Below are positions 1 to 7,861 of a DNA stretch of 64,000 nucleotides, piece by piece. Every line of letters starts with the position of its first letter. The first letter of the stretch is position 1. Location: contig NZ_RQGD01000014.1 of NCBI RefSeq assembly GCF_004770745.1, forward strand, positions 62,001-126,000. The letters run 5' to 3'. The DNA comes from Leptospira ognonensis. Lineage in GTDB: Bacteria; Spirochaetota; Leptospiria; Leptospirales; Leptospiraceae. The notes beneath the pieces were generated by a model. That model did no database searches. It was given only the letters and a program-made list of their open reading frames with translations, and was not told the DNA's origin. The position numbers and the translations under genes are program-made.

Positions 1-200
1 CTCGTTAACTCATCTGTTGGCAAAATGTAATTCGTATAGGTAAATATACCGATAGAAAACAAGAACATAAAAGCAAATGCAGTAATCTTTCGATTCCTGT
101 TGGTTTCTGACCGAAATCGCTTCTCAGAAATATTTGTAATCCTCTTCTCAAGATTTGCATCGTCGAGTAACTCTTCCCATTTTCTTTTGTTAGGTTTCAT
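1..200 (-). CDS. Probable anti-sigma factor, C-terminally cut by window edge
   Basis: The minus strand reads an open frame from an ATG at 198-200 to the window edge, about 66 codons. It has a charged cytoplasmic stretch of about 38 residues rich in Lys, Glu and Arg, then a hydrophobic segment (around residues 39-58, AFMFLFSIGIF) that looks like a single membrane helix. It overlaps the end of the upstream ECF sigma gene by 11 bases, so the two are translationally coupled. Small single-pass proteins coded directly after an ECF sigma gene are usually anti-sigma factors that hold the sigma factor at the inner membrane. That role is inferred from position and topology only; no ZAS-type Cys/His motif is visible in the part present. 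Confidence 0.6.
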   Translation of the reverse strand, partial: MKPNKRKWEELLDDANLEKRITNISEKRFRSETNRNRKITAFAFMFLFSIGIFTYTNYILPTDELT

Positions 201-723
201 TTGATAAATCTCCTACTAAATTTTCACGAATCCAGGCTTTCGCCCGAAATAGACGGGATTTTACAGTCCCTTGTTTGATTGAAAGTTCGAAGGCAATTTC
301 ATGCATAGTTCTTCCCGCAAGATATAGGGTTAAAGGCTTATGATAAACAGATGGCACTTTCTGGAGCAAGGAAAGGATTTGCGAGCTGTTTAAAAAAGAA
401 GTGTTTTCTTCTTTCGTAGTCTCAGAAAATAAACCTGCATCTAAATATTTTTTTGCTTTTTCCTCTTCTCTCAATCTCTTTGCATTCATCCGGTTGGATT
501 CATTTTTGGCAATTGTGTAGATCCAAGTAGAGAGTTTGGATTCTCCCCTAAACTGGCCTTTTTTTAATGCCTTAAAAACTCTGAAATAGATCTCTTGCAG
601 TACGTCTTCGGTAGAATCATCAAAACGATCGATGAGAGTTTCACCGATCGTCTTAAGAACTAACAACTTCGTATCTTTAAGGATCAAATCAAAATCTGAG
701 CTGGTGGGATACTTTATTTCCAC
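190..723 (-). CDS. ECF-family RNA polymerase sigma factor
   Basis: This 177-residue protein has the two-domain plan of ECF sigma factors. Sigma region 2 spans about residues 35-85 (DVLQEIYFRVFKAL, then the FRGESKLSTWIYTIAKN core that binds the -10 element). Sigma region 4 spans about 115-168 with the helix-turn-helix MHEIAFELSIKQGTVKSRLFR that reads the -35 element. The start is a GTG 11 bases after the preceding Spy-like gene, without a clear Shine-Dalgarno, so translation probably depends on coupling. It likely drives its own operon through the GGAAC-type promoter at 1205-1229. Family assignment is secure; the inducing signal is inferred to be envelope or metal stress from the neighbours. 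Confidence 0.93.
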   Translation of the reverse strand: MEIKYPTSSDFDLILKDTKLLVLKTIGETLIDRFDDSTEDVLQEIYFRVFKALKKGQFRGESKLSTWIYTIAKNESNRMNAKRLREEEKAKKYLDAGLFSETTKEENTSFLNSSQILSLLQKVPSVYHKPLTLYLAGRTMHEIAFELSIKQGTVKSRLFRAKAWIRENLVGDLSNET

Positions 724-734
724 GGATTAAATTT

Positions 735-1175
735 CTAGTCTTCCGGCTTAAATTTTTTAGAAAATTTTTCAACTAGATCAGCTAGTTTTTCACGCTGCTC
801 AGGTTTTAGAACTGCATGAAATTCAATCATCTTAGCTTGGAATAATTTTCTCATTTCCACATGTCGAGAATCTTGTTCACTGCTCAACTTATCTAAGCTC
901 TTCACATCAACAGAGTCTTTACGGATTTGGGAGATCACTTCGGTCATCCATGCGTCTCGCTTAGGTTTCAGCTCTTTATGTTTGGCAACAAGCTCCGACT
1001 TGATCGAGTTTAATTTGGCAATCTGAGCTTCATCTAAATCGAGTTTGGAAGTGAGTTTGTCTGCGACCCATTCCATTCTCTTTTCAAAGCTGTGGTGCCC
1101 TCGACAATTTGAAGCGAACACTAGACCAGCCATGGCAACGATAGAAAACAGAATCATCTTTGAAGTTTTTTTCAC
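735..1175 (-). CDS. Exported Spy/CpxP-like (metal-sensor-like) protein
   Basis: This 146-residue protein starts at a GTG preceded by a strong AAAGGAG at 1184-1190. The N-terminus is a signal sequence (residues 1-23) ending in FASN before Cys24, a plausible spirochaetal lipobox, so it may be a periplasm-facing lipoprotein. The rest is highly helical and charged, with two LTxxQ-like segments (LDEAQIAKLNSIK and LKPEQREKLADL), the mark of the Spy/CpxP/ZraP group. A His pair (27-28) sits just after the signal. It heads an operon with an ECF sigma and a likely anti-sigma factor. In the known CnrYXH system a Spy-fold protein (CnrX) senses nickel/cobalt for just such a pair; a similar sensor role here is inference. 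Confidence 0.75.
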   Translation of the reverse strand: MKKTSKMILFSIVAMAGLVFASNCRGHHSFEKRMEWVADKLTSKLDLDEAQIAKLNSIKSELVAKHKELKPKRDAWMTEVISQIRKDSVDVKSLDKLSSEQDSRHVEMRKLFQAKMIEFHAVLKPEQREKLADLVEKFSKKFKPED

Positions 1176-1183
1176 GGTTACTT

Positions 1184-1190
1184 CTCCTTT
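1184..1190 (-). promoter_or_regulatory. Ribosome binding site deciding the GTG start at 1175
   Basis: The minus strand carries AAAGGAG eight bases before GTG at 1173-1175. This near-perfect Shine-Dalgarno supports the GTG as the true start of the Spy-like gene. Confidence 0.75.
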
Positions 1191-1204
1191 GTTTCAGAAC
1201 ATAT

Positions 1205-1229
1205 GACCCGATACAGCTGGCAAAGTTCC
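1205..1229 (-). promoter_or_regulatory. ECF-type promoter (GGAAC-N16-GGTC)
   Basis: Reading leftwards, GGGAACTTT (GGAAC core at 1225-1229) is followed after 16 bases by GGTC (1205-1208). Group ECF promoters typically have a GGAAC -35 and a GTC-containing -10 with about 16-17 bases between. It lies about 30 bases upstream of the first gene of the ECF operon, as expected for autoregulation. Confidence 0.65.
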
Positions 1230-1243
1230 CGAAATAAAAAAAA

Positions 1244-1660
1244 TTAAGCGTGTTCCGTAAGTCGGTATTTTGACGAAATGTAGGTCAAAAATTCAGTTTT
1301 TGTCGATCTCTTCAGCACCATGTTTTCAATTTTTAAATCATCCAAATCTTCGATTACTTTTACCAAAATTTCTTCTTTTGCAACTTCTGTTAGATGCCCT
1401 TGTAAAAGAAATCCAGTGTAATGATAGTTTGTATAAGATGCAGATTGAGCAACTTCCAATGTCTCCCATGTATTTCCCGAGATTTGTTTTGTTTCAAAAT
1501 TAATTTTTACGATACCTAGTCTCGCAGAATAGTATTCTAAAAAGAAAAGGCTCTCCTCTTTAAAATGAAAATCTAAAGCAGAGGAAATTCTTGAGAGCTC
1601 CCCGACTTTTCGGAGTACCAGACGATTTGGTCCTTTCAAATAATACTCTAACATAGACAT
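1244..1660 (-). CDS. Hypothetical protein, 138 aa
   Basis: I do not recognise this protein. It starts with ATG at 1658-1660 (a second ATG two codons later is also possible), nine bases after the stop of the SDR-like gene, so both are probably on one transcript. It has no signal peptide or membrane helix. The sequence looks like a mixed alpha/beta soluble domain with a Phe/Tyr-rich middle (FFLEYYSARLGIVKINF) and a charged C-terminal half. No Shine-Dalgarno is evident, which again suggests coupling to the upstream gene. No catalytic motif can be pointed out. Confidence 0.7.
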   Translation of the reverse strand: MSMLEYYLKGPNRLVLRKVGELSRISSALDFHFKEESLFFLEYYSARLGIVKINFETKQISGNTWETLEVAQSASYTNYHYTGFLLQGHLTEVAKEEILVKVIEDLDDLKIENMVLKRSTKTEFLTYISSKYRLTEHA

Positions 1661-1669
1661 TACGGCCTT

Positions 1670-2305
1670 TTAGCCGATGAGAACACTTCTACCTTTCCAT
1701 ACTTTTGCATCAGCTTCTCTTTCGAGGAAATCTGCACAATCCATACGTGAAATTTTTCCTGCTTTGACATCCTTCAGATTATCCAAACAACGATAAACCG
1801 TCGTTAATGGGCCATCTGTCAAAAACCCAGGCCTTACAATCGTCCAGTCAAGATTTGACTCTCTTACAAGTTTTTCTTGTCTTTCTTTATCCTGATAGAT
1901 CTTCCTAAGGAACAATGGCTTGACAATTTTGTCATGCGCAAAGCCTCCGTGACCAACACTATCGCCAGTTCCGATACCTGTGACTACGAGCAAATAAGCT
2001 TTAGGGTTCCACCCGAGCATGGAATCGATGAGAACTTTTGTCGCTTTACTAAACAATGTTACCTCTCTCCAAGTGATAGGATGACCGATACATAATACAA
2101 TGGATTTCACAGATTGAATGGTTTCTTTTACTTTGTCTGGGTCTAAGGCAGACCCGATAATTTCTGTAAGATTTTCATTTTTTGGTAACGAAAGTGGGCT
2201 ACGGGAGAGGGTTCGCACCTTCCACCCTCGTTCTAAGGCTAATACCGCCGTGGAAAAACCAATTCCCTTAGATGCCCCTATTACTGCGATGGATTTCTGA
2301 CTCAT
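1670..2305 (-). CDS. Atypical SDR / NAD(P)H-binding protein
   Basis: This 211-residue Rossmann protein has the nucleotide-binding loop GASKGIG at residues 10-16 after the first strand (SIAVI). Later it shows LCIGHP, LLVVTGIGTGDS, and a C-terminal LDWTIVRPGFLTDGP typical of the atypical SDR/NmrA group (flavin reductase BVR-B and NAD(P)-binding PF13460 proteins). It lacks the classical SDR YxxxK in its normal setting; YQDKERQE occupies the equivalent place as in BVR-B-like proteins. Likely function is an NAD(P)H-dependent reductase or redox sensor; the substrate is not predictable. It precedes the unknown 138-residue gene and follows the SH3 protein by four bases, so the three genes appear co-transcribed. 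Confidence 0.85.
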   Translation of the reverse strand: MSQKSIAVIGASKGIGFSTAVLALERGWKVRTLSRSPLSLPKNENLTEIIGSALDPDKVKETIQSVKSIVLCIGHPITWREVTLFSKATKVLIDSMLGWNPKAYLLVVTGIGTGDSVGHGGFAHDKIVKPLFLRKIYQDKERQEKLVRESNLDWTIVRPGFLTDGPLTTVYRCLDNLKDVKAGKISRMDCADFLEREADAKVWKGRSVLIG

Positions 2306-2309
2306 TTAA

Positions 2310-2978
2310 CTAGTCTCCTACGAGGAATGTTGTGATCATCCACTTCTGCTTTTTCTTTTCAAAAAAAATTCGATAATCTAAGGGACTTCTCAAATACTTA
2401 TCACAAATATAACCTGTCGTTCCATTCGCGAGACAAACTTTTTGCCACTGGCACTCGCCCGATTTTGGGATTTCTTCGCCATATTCCATCCCTACTATCG
2501 AATGCGAGAGGTTTTCCAGAACCTTCGCATTCGTACTTGGAGCTTCCCTAACATTTACATTTGTTCCACTAACAATGGAATAAGTAGTCGGATCCAAATC
2601 CTGAGGAAAGTTTTCAAACAAATAGGGAGAAACGAATTGTCCTTCCGAATTTAGAAAGAAGCCCAATTTCATGGTATCCTCGAGAATCTTCCATATGTTC
2701 GAATCTTTTGGTTTTTGTTCTAAGGAAAAATATTTCTTAAAATTTTTGATACCAGGATCATCACCAAACGAAAAATGAACCTGAGGATCAATTGTTTTCA
2801 AAAGAAAGGCATCATCTTTTGCTTTCACTGCCTTCTGCAACTGTGTTTTAAATGTGATAAAGGAGGGATCTTTTGTGGACTCGTCCTTTGGCAGTATTGA
2901 TTTCGTCTGGAAAGGTTCGCAGGGCATCAGCAATGTTATAGGGAAAATTAGTACGAATAGACAGAGGAGAAGTTTCAT
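2310..2978 (-). CDS. Exported SH3-domain protein
   Basis: The preferred start is the ATG at 2976-2978, because a signal sequence follows directly (MKLLLCLFVLIFPITLLMPC, with a possible lipobox Cys at residue 20). A TTG at 3014 would give a longer frame. About residues 130-190 form a bacterial SH3-type domain: YSIVSGTNVNVREAP, then a hydrophobic strand and WQKVCLANGTTGYICDKYLRS. Such domains usually bind peptidoglycan peptides or cell-wall ligands in the periplasm. The region before it (about residues 30-120) is a helical domain with no recognised family. It is the first gene of a leftward run with the SDR-like and 138-residue genes. Confidence 0.78.
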   Translation of the reverse strand: MKLLLCLFVLIFPITLLMPCEPFQTKSILPKDESTKDPSFITFKTQLQKAVKAKDDAFLLKTIDPQVHFSFGDDPGIKNFKKYFSLEQKPKDSNIWKILEDTMKLGFFLNSEGQFVSPYLFENFPQDLDPTTYSIVSGTNVNVREAPSTNAKVLENLSHSIVGMEYGEEIPKSGECQWQKVCLANGTTGYICDKYLRSPLDYRIFFEKKKQKWMITTFLVGD

Positions 2979-3037
2979 ATGACAAAGATTCACTTTTACC
3001 CTAGACAAATTCAATCCAATTTATAATCAGTTAAGCT

Positions 3038-3586
3038 ATGACTAGCCAAGAAATGAAATTCCAAGAAATGCGAGCCCGGGAGAATAATTTGACGGAAGAT
3101 GCGTTTTCACTCTATGATTCCCTAGAGACTGTGAACGTAGCCTTTATGATGGGAATGTGGAAGGGTTCTGGTTTTCATACAGGCCATACGATGGACGGAG
3201 CTCTCGAAACTTTCAACTGGTACGGAAAATCATTTGAAGACCCAGAAAATGTGCACCCTCTCGTGTTTAAATCATTTGGATCCTCTCTGTTTAAGGTCAA
3301 CCCAGGCAGGATGCCGGTTCGCCTAGCGACAATCATTCCCTCCAAACCATTATGGCCTTTGAAATATGTTTTTCTGTGCGTTCGTTTCTTATTCCAAACA
3401 TCCTCTTCCAAAGCCCGAGTCAGATTGACAGAATTCAGAGGGAAAGTAACTGCGACGATGGTGTATGACCAATTGCCCATACACGACGTCTTTCGCAAAG
3501 TGAATGAGAATACGCTTTTAGGTTGCATGGATTTTAAAGGGATGAAACAACCCTTTTTCTTTGTTTTGGAAAGAGACATTCGATGA
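3038..3586 (+). CDS. GXWXG/DUF4334-type protein
   Basis: This 182-residue protein matches the GXWXG domain followed by DUF4334. Near residues 35-60 it shows MMGMWKGSGFHTGH, then a hydrophobic acidic segment with NWYGKSFEDPENVHPLVF. The C-terminal half carries a conserved-looking block ending in YDQLPIHDVFRKVNENTLLGCMD. The family is thought to be a lipocalin-like small barrel, and its function is not established. No signal peptide is present. Its stop lies one base before the ATG of the Ig/propeller lipoprotein, so the pair is one operon. Confidence 0.82.
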   Translation: MTSQEMKFQEMRARENNLTEDAFSLYDSLETVNVAFMMGMWKGSGFHTGHTMDGALETFNWYGKSFEDPENVHPLVFKSFGSSLFKVNPGRMPVRLATIIPSKPLWPLKYVFLCVRFLFQTSSSKARVRLTEFRGKVTATMVYDQLPIHDVFRKVNENTLLGCMDFKGMKQPFFFVLERDIR

Positions 3587-3587
3587 G

Positions 3588-5018
3588 ATGAACAGATTTG
3601 GCATTCTATTCTTTTTTCTCTTTGTATTTGATGATTGTATGTACAATCCGATCATCAGAAAATTACTTTGGCCGACAGAGACTTCGCCAAACTTAAGTTT
3701 TTTGTCGGTCTTGGCCTTTCCTGCTTCCTCTGCAGGGACTGTCGCTGATTCCCCACAAACAGGCTCGACAGCAGAATCTCAAACGAATGAAGACTCTACT
3801 ACCGCTCCCGTAAAAACGATAACTCTCAATAGTTCATCTTATCCCGTATTAAAAAATGATACGGTTCAAATCGTTGCCAAACTATTTATAAATGGTACAG
3901 AAACTTCTAGCAGCTTTACTTATTCTTCATCTAACACATCAGTGGCGACTGTCTCTAGTTCAGGCTTGGTCACAGCCATTTCAAACGGTCCTGCCGTAAT
4001 CACTGTCCAGGAGGCCAACGGAAGTACAACTGCAACCGGGCAGATCAATGTTTATTCTGGATACATTTATACAAATTTGGACGCATCTAATTCCGTAGTT
4101 AAGTTAACGATCAATCCGATCAATGGAACCTTAACCGTGGATCAGACGGTTCCTAGTTCCGGTCTCTCACCGAATGGAATTGGTGTTGACCCTTATGGTA
4201 AATACGCCTATACAGGAAATTTTGACTCGGATACAATCAGTCAGTTTGATATCAGTGCAAGCGATGGTTCTCTGAGCTTCAATCGCACAGTTGGGACATC
4301 GATTCAACCTAGAAATATCAGCATCAGTCCCGACGGAAAATTTTTATACCTCGCTACCCAATTTTCCCAAACGATCGATCGGTTTTCGATCAATGCGAGC
4401 AATGGGAATCTTAGTTTATTAGGCACAACCATGGTCGGAGTTTCTATCGCTCAGACAGCCGTTGATCCCTCGGGAAATTATTTGGTTGCCTTGCATCCAA
4501 TTGGCACACAGGTCTCCTCCTTTCAGATCGACCAAACAACAGGCAGCCTCACCTTAAAATCAACTAGCGGGACCATCGATTCGCCAGGACTCTTTGCCTT
4601 CCATCCTTCTGGAAAATACTTATATGTAGGTTCCAATCCCAACATCACTGCACTTAGTATTGATGCTTCGACGGGAGCACTCGCTATCATCGGTACAGTC
4701 AACCAAACGGTTTCGGCAAACGGGATCGTAGTGCACCCTAGCGGCAAATTTTTTTATACAACAAATATTGGTGATGGGACTTTATCCTGTTTTGCGATCA
4801 ACCAGACAGATGGCACCCTTACCTTTTCTTCGAACATCGCCTCAGGCGGTGGAGACGTGCGCTTTCTTGCCATCGAACCTTCTGGAAAGTATGCCTATCT
4901 GGCCCAAAAAGGTTCTCCGTTTTTATTTGCCTATCTCATTGACCAGACGACGGGTGCGCTGACAGGCCTAAACTCTTATAACGTAGGGGATGGGCAGTGG
5001 AATCTATTCATCAAATAA
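3588..5018 (+). CDS. Lipoprotein with Ig-like domain and beta-propeller
   Basis: The ATG at 3588 is preferred over an upstream TTG because it begins the hydrophobic export signal MNRFGILFFFLFVFDDC, ending in a possible lipobox Cys at residue 17. A linker rich in Ser, Thr and Ala is followed by a Big_2-type bacterial Ig-like domain (about residues 70-155: TITLNSSSYPVLKNDTVQIV to ITVQEANGSTTATGQINVY). The rest consists of repeated blades with the pattern of D-P-x-GKYAYTGN and IDQTTGSLT, as in 6-phosphogluconolactonase-like 7-bladed propellers. These proteins are surface or periplasmic; the propeller probably has a binding or structural role rather than lactonase activity, since export is predicted. 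Leptospira is rich in such lipoproteins. Confidence 0.82.
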   Translation: MNRFGILFFFLFVFDDCMYNPIIRKLLWPTETSPNLSFLSVLAFPASSAGTVADSPQTGSTAESQTNEDSTTAPVKTITLNSSSYPVLKNDTVQIVAKLFINGTETSSSFTYSSSNTSVATVSSSGLVTAISNGPAVITVQEANGSTTATGQINVYSGYIYTNLDASNSVVKLTINPINGTLTVDQTVPSSGLSPNGIGVDPYGKYAYTGNFDSDTISQFDISASDGSLSFNRTVGTSIQPRNISISPDGKFLYLATQFSQTIDRFSINASNGNLSLLGTTMVGVSIAQTAVDPSGNYLVALHPIGTQVSSFQIDQTTGSLTLKSTSGTIDSPGLFAFHPSGKYLYVGSNPNITALSIDASTGALAIIGTVNQTVSANGIVVHPSGKFFYTTNIGDGTLSCFAINQTDGTLTFSSNIASGGGDVRFLAIEPSGKYAYLAQKGSPFLFAYLIDQTTGALTGLNSYNVGDGQWNLFIK

Positions 5019-5080
5019 TTGAGTTTTGAGACATAATTTTTTCTTTAGAAATTTGATTCTGTTCCGATAGGTTGAGTAGC

Positions 5081-5692
5081 ATGGAAATCACAAGCCTTCC
5101 CTCCCTTCAGTCGGTTTTCTCTCGGATGCGAGAGCTTGAGAATCTTGTCACAAATCCGGGAAGTGCCGTTTCGTTCCCAGAAATGCTGGAAAAGCAATGG
5201 AAGAAAGAAACTCCTGGACAGTCACCTACGTCGAAAGCAGATCTAGGTTTTCAACCTGCTCTACTGCCCCCGGGGGAATTAAAATCCAGCGCACCTTCCA
5301 GAGATGAGGACTTAGTATCCTTTATTGAAAAAACAGCCAAAGAAAAAGGCATCGATCCCAACCTAGTCAAAGCAGTGATCAAAACAGAGTCTGGTTTCAA
5401 ACCAAATGCCGTTTCCCCGAAGGGAGCTTTAGGACTCATGCAACTGATGCCTTCGACAGCAGACATGCTAGGTGTAGAAGACCCACTTGATCCAAGAGAA
5501 AATGTAGTTGGTGGGACAACCTATTTGAAGGATATGTTACAAAAGTTTGGTGATACAGAGAAAGCTCTAGCCGCTTACAATGCTGGGCCAGGAGCCGTGC
5601 AGAAGTATAAGGGTGTGCCGCCTTACCAAGAGACACAAGACTACATCAACAAAGTCAAAAAGAACTACCAAAAGTTTTCAAATGCAGAATGA
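5081..5692 (+). CDS. SLT-type lytic transglycosylase
   Basis: The C-terminal two thirds (about residues 78-198) is a soluble lytic transglycosylase domain. The catalytic Glu is in KTESGFKPNA (Glu103), followed by GALGLMQLMPSTA and AAYNAGPGAVQKY, the three diagnostic SLT motifs. The enzyme cleaves the MurNAc-GlcNAc bond of peptidoglycan with formation of anhydro-MurNAc. No signal peptide is seen in the first 70 residues, which form a short helical stretch and a Pro-rich linker. Cytoplasmic-start SLT proteins in spirochaetes may be exported with appendages, but that is only a possibility. The ATG at 5081 is chosen over a TTG at 5072 because AGGTTGAG lies just before it. Confidence 0.88.
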   Translation: MEITSLPSLQSVFSRMRELENLVTNPGSAVSFPEMLEKQWKKETPGQSPTSKADLGFQPALLPPGELKSSAPSRDEDLVSFIEKTAKEKGIDPNLVKAVIKTESGFKPNAVSPKGALGLMQLMPSTADMLGVEDPLDPRENVVGGTTYLKDMLQKFGDTEKALAAYNAGPGAVQKYKGVPPYQETQDYINKVKKNYQKFSNAE

Positions 5693-5727
5693 GAGAGGGA
5701 TTGGATCTAAACTTTTGAAATCTTCTT

Positions 5728-6222
5728 TTATTTCATAAAAACCATTCGCAAGAATCGAACCCAAAGACTGTATTGATTCTGTTTTTCTAAAGCCTGCGTG
5801 GTCTCACGTTCAAAATTATCGAGAGCATCTTCAATAAGGGCATCGTGCATAGGACGAATGAAAGTTGGCCATAAAAGGATCGCAGGTCCTTGTAAATCAA
5901 CATCGATTACATGACGCGCAAGAAACATCCCACTGCCCTCTTCGATCAATTCAAAATAGTGAACTCCCACAAGCCCGCGCGATAATTTCTCATTTTCAAA
6001 AACAAATGTCGTCTTCTTTCCAGGTATATGTTCGCTTACTTGGTAACGGATCGGGCCATGACCTCCTCGACCTTGTCTTTCTTTGGGCGCATCTAAGCGA
6101 AGTGCAGGCCAGCTCTGTTTAGGCCAAAGGCGATCTTTTTTGGTGGCAAGGCTTTCGAAAACCTGATGCGTCGTTTCCAAATCCGCTCTGACTCGGCGTT
6201 CATGAATATTTTTTACTCTCAC
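5728..6222 (-). CDS. SRPBCC-fold protein (polyketide cyclase/dehydrase-like)
   Basis: This 164-residue protein begins at GTG. Its layout fits the SRPBCC (START-like) fold: an N-terminal strand and helix (RADLETTHQVFESLATKKDRLWP), a run of strands including YQVSEHIPGKKTTFVFE and HYFELIEEGSGMFLARHVIDVDL, and a long C-terminal helix (PMHDALIEDALDNFERETTQALEKQ). Members bind hydrophobic ligands or lipids in a deep pocket; the ligand here is unknown. It is convergent with the transglycosylase gene. No export signal is visible. Confidence 0.78.
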   Translation of the reverse strand: MRVKNIHERRVRADLETTHQVFESLATKKDRLWPKQSWPALRLDAPKERQGRGGHGPIRYQVSEHIPGKKTTFVFENEKLSRGLVGVHYFELIEEGSGMFLARHVIDVDLQGPAILLWPTFIRPMHDALIEDALDNFERETTQALEKQNQYSLWVRFLRMVFMK

Positions 6223-6427
6223 ACATACACTCCAGAGATATCAAGATATTTCCGTTAGAAAAATTTACGATCCATTTTTCCATTGAGGTTGACTAGGTAT
6301 GTTTTGATCAAAAGCTTCTATGAACCTTCTTTTCGAAATTGATATAGTTAAACTCGAATCAAGTAAATCATTTAGCTTCGCTCATGCAGAGACCAAGCGG
6401 AGAACTCATGAACCCTGCCCGGGTCTA

Positions 6428-7759
6428 CTAATAAAAAGACTTAAAACCAAACTGATCTTGTAGGCTCTTCATATAATGATGATACCCATAGGCAAACGGA
6501 AGTGAATCCCAGGATTCGTTGGATTTTTTCACTATAAAGTCCAAAGTTGCTACCGTCTTCAACCGCTCTAAAAGAGATTTTTGAATCAGGATGGAGTCCT
6601 CTCCAAGGGAGACAAGACCAAGAAGTCTTCCCCCTTTCTTCCCCAGTAGAGCTTTTTGTATCATCAGTACATCCTGGGACCAGATACCCGTCACATACAT
6701 AAATGATTTCGGATTTTCATCCGTTAAACGAATGTAATGTGTCTTAGTTTTGGTCACAAAATAAAGTGCATAAGAAAATTCTTTTTCCAAATAAATAGGG
6801 TCTGATTTTAGAATAGATGCCTGCCCATACGCCTTTGTAATACTTTTTATTTTGATCTCCCAAGGCTCGTTCTCGGATTTGGTGAGATCACGGTAGATGA
6901 AAAATATGGAGATGCCGACAAGGATGAGTGTGACAACGGATGCCGTGTATGTATTTAATTCTTTTTCTGTTTTTAGCAACACGTGCCCGATTCCCAAAAC
7001 AAGAAGCGGGAAAAATAGGAATTTAACAAGAGTTACCCATTCGCCAAACAAGGTGCTTGCTGATGTTTCCCCTAGGAAATTAAAATAGGAAATCAGGAAT
7101 AGACTGATTACAAAAAAGATTAGATAGGAGGTCACAAAAATAAACGGAATATTTCTCTTTTTATAAAACACGGATGTTTTTTTCGCCTGTTTTCTAGCTC
7201 CACGGATTCCTGAAAAAATGACAAAGAAGGAAAACCCTAGATAGAACATAGAAAAACTAGAGAAGAATGCCAGTAAGGTGAGAGATGGAAAAACAAGAAG
7301 ATCTGAGATCTTTTCAAAACGAAAAGTTAAAAACACGAGAAGAATGAACACTAAGCACACCGTCTCTGGAAAAAATGAAGTGGGGAAAACATACGAGAAC
7401 GGGAGAAATGCCGCAAGAAAAAGAAATAGATAGTGGTTGCGTCCCCAGGAATCTCTTCGGAGTAGGAGTAGGAATAAGTGAAGGAAGAGACTATAGAAAA
7501 TTCCAGCTAACGAAAGAAAGGCTGGGATGTAATTGAGGCCACTGATTTTCTTCCAAAAAAGTAAAATCATAAATGGGAGAGGTTCGCGAGCGGAGTAAAA
7601 GCCCCCTTCTTCTGTCAGAGACCGGAGATTTGCTAAAAATTCCCATTCCGTCTCTGAAATCGGGAAAGGTCGAAAGAGCGAGAAGATGGTAAAGCCTAGA
7701 GCTAAAACCAAAATGCTAAAAAGGAAGGCTGGGATGGAAATTGGTTTTTGTTCTCGCAT
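6428..7759 (-). CDS. Polytopic membrane protein, 443 aa, unknown
   Basis: About 290 N-terminal residues are highly hydrophobic, with roughly eight to ten membrane helices. The first is at residues 10-31, followed by a short loop with EWEFLANLRSLTEEGGFYSAREPLPFMILLFWKK that could be the first periplasmic loop of a GT-C-like glycosyltransferase. The last 150 residues form a soluble domain (KIKSITKAYGQASILKSDPIYLEKE and onward) predicted outside the membrane. No clear DD, DE or EE metal motif can be named, so glycosyltransferase identity is only a guess from architecture. The gene stands alone, transcribed leftward, divergent from the mutase gene. Confidence 0.72.
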   Translation of the reverse strand: MREQKPISIPAFLFSILVLALGFTIFSLFRPFPISETEWEFLANLRSLTEEGGFYSAREPLPFMILLFWKKISGLNYIPAFLSLAGIFYSLFLHLFLLLLRRDSWGRNHYLFLFLAAFLPFSYVFPTSFFPETVCLVFILLVFLTFRFEKISDLLVFPSLTLLAFFSSFSMFYLGFSFFVIFSGIRGARKQAKKTSVFYKKRNIPFIFVTSYLIFFVISLFLISYFNFLGETSASTLFGEWVTLVKFLFFPLLVLGIGHVLLKTEKELNTYTASVVTLILVGISIFFIYRDLTKSENEPWEIKIKSITKAYGQASILKSDPIYLEKEFSYALYFVTKTKTHYIRLTDENPKSFMYVTGIWSQDVLMIQKALLGKKGGRLLGLVSLGEDSILIQKSLLERLKTVATLDFIVKKSNESWDSLPFAYGYHHYMKSLQDQFGFKSFY

Positions 7760-7861
7760 TTTGAAAAGCCGTAAAATAGGCTATTCCTTTGATAAATTTT
7801 AGGTGAAATTATTCCAGAATAATTTCGTTTATACATAGAATTTCATAAAAAGAGGCACAAA

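Noticed and set aside
7760..7861. Possible cobalamin riboswitch before the B12 mutase
   Set aside because: Only about 100 bases are available and no B12-box-like sequence is seen.
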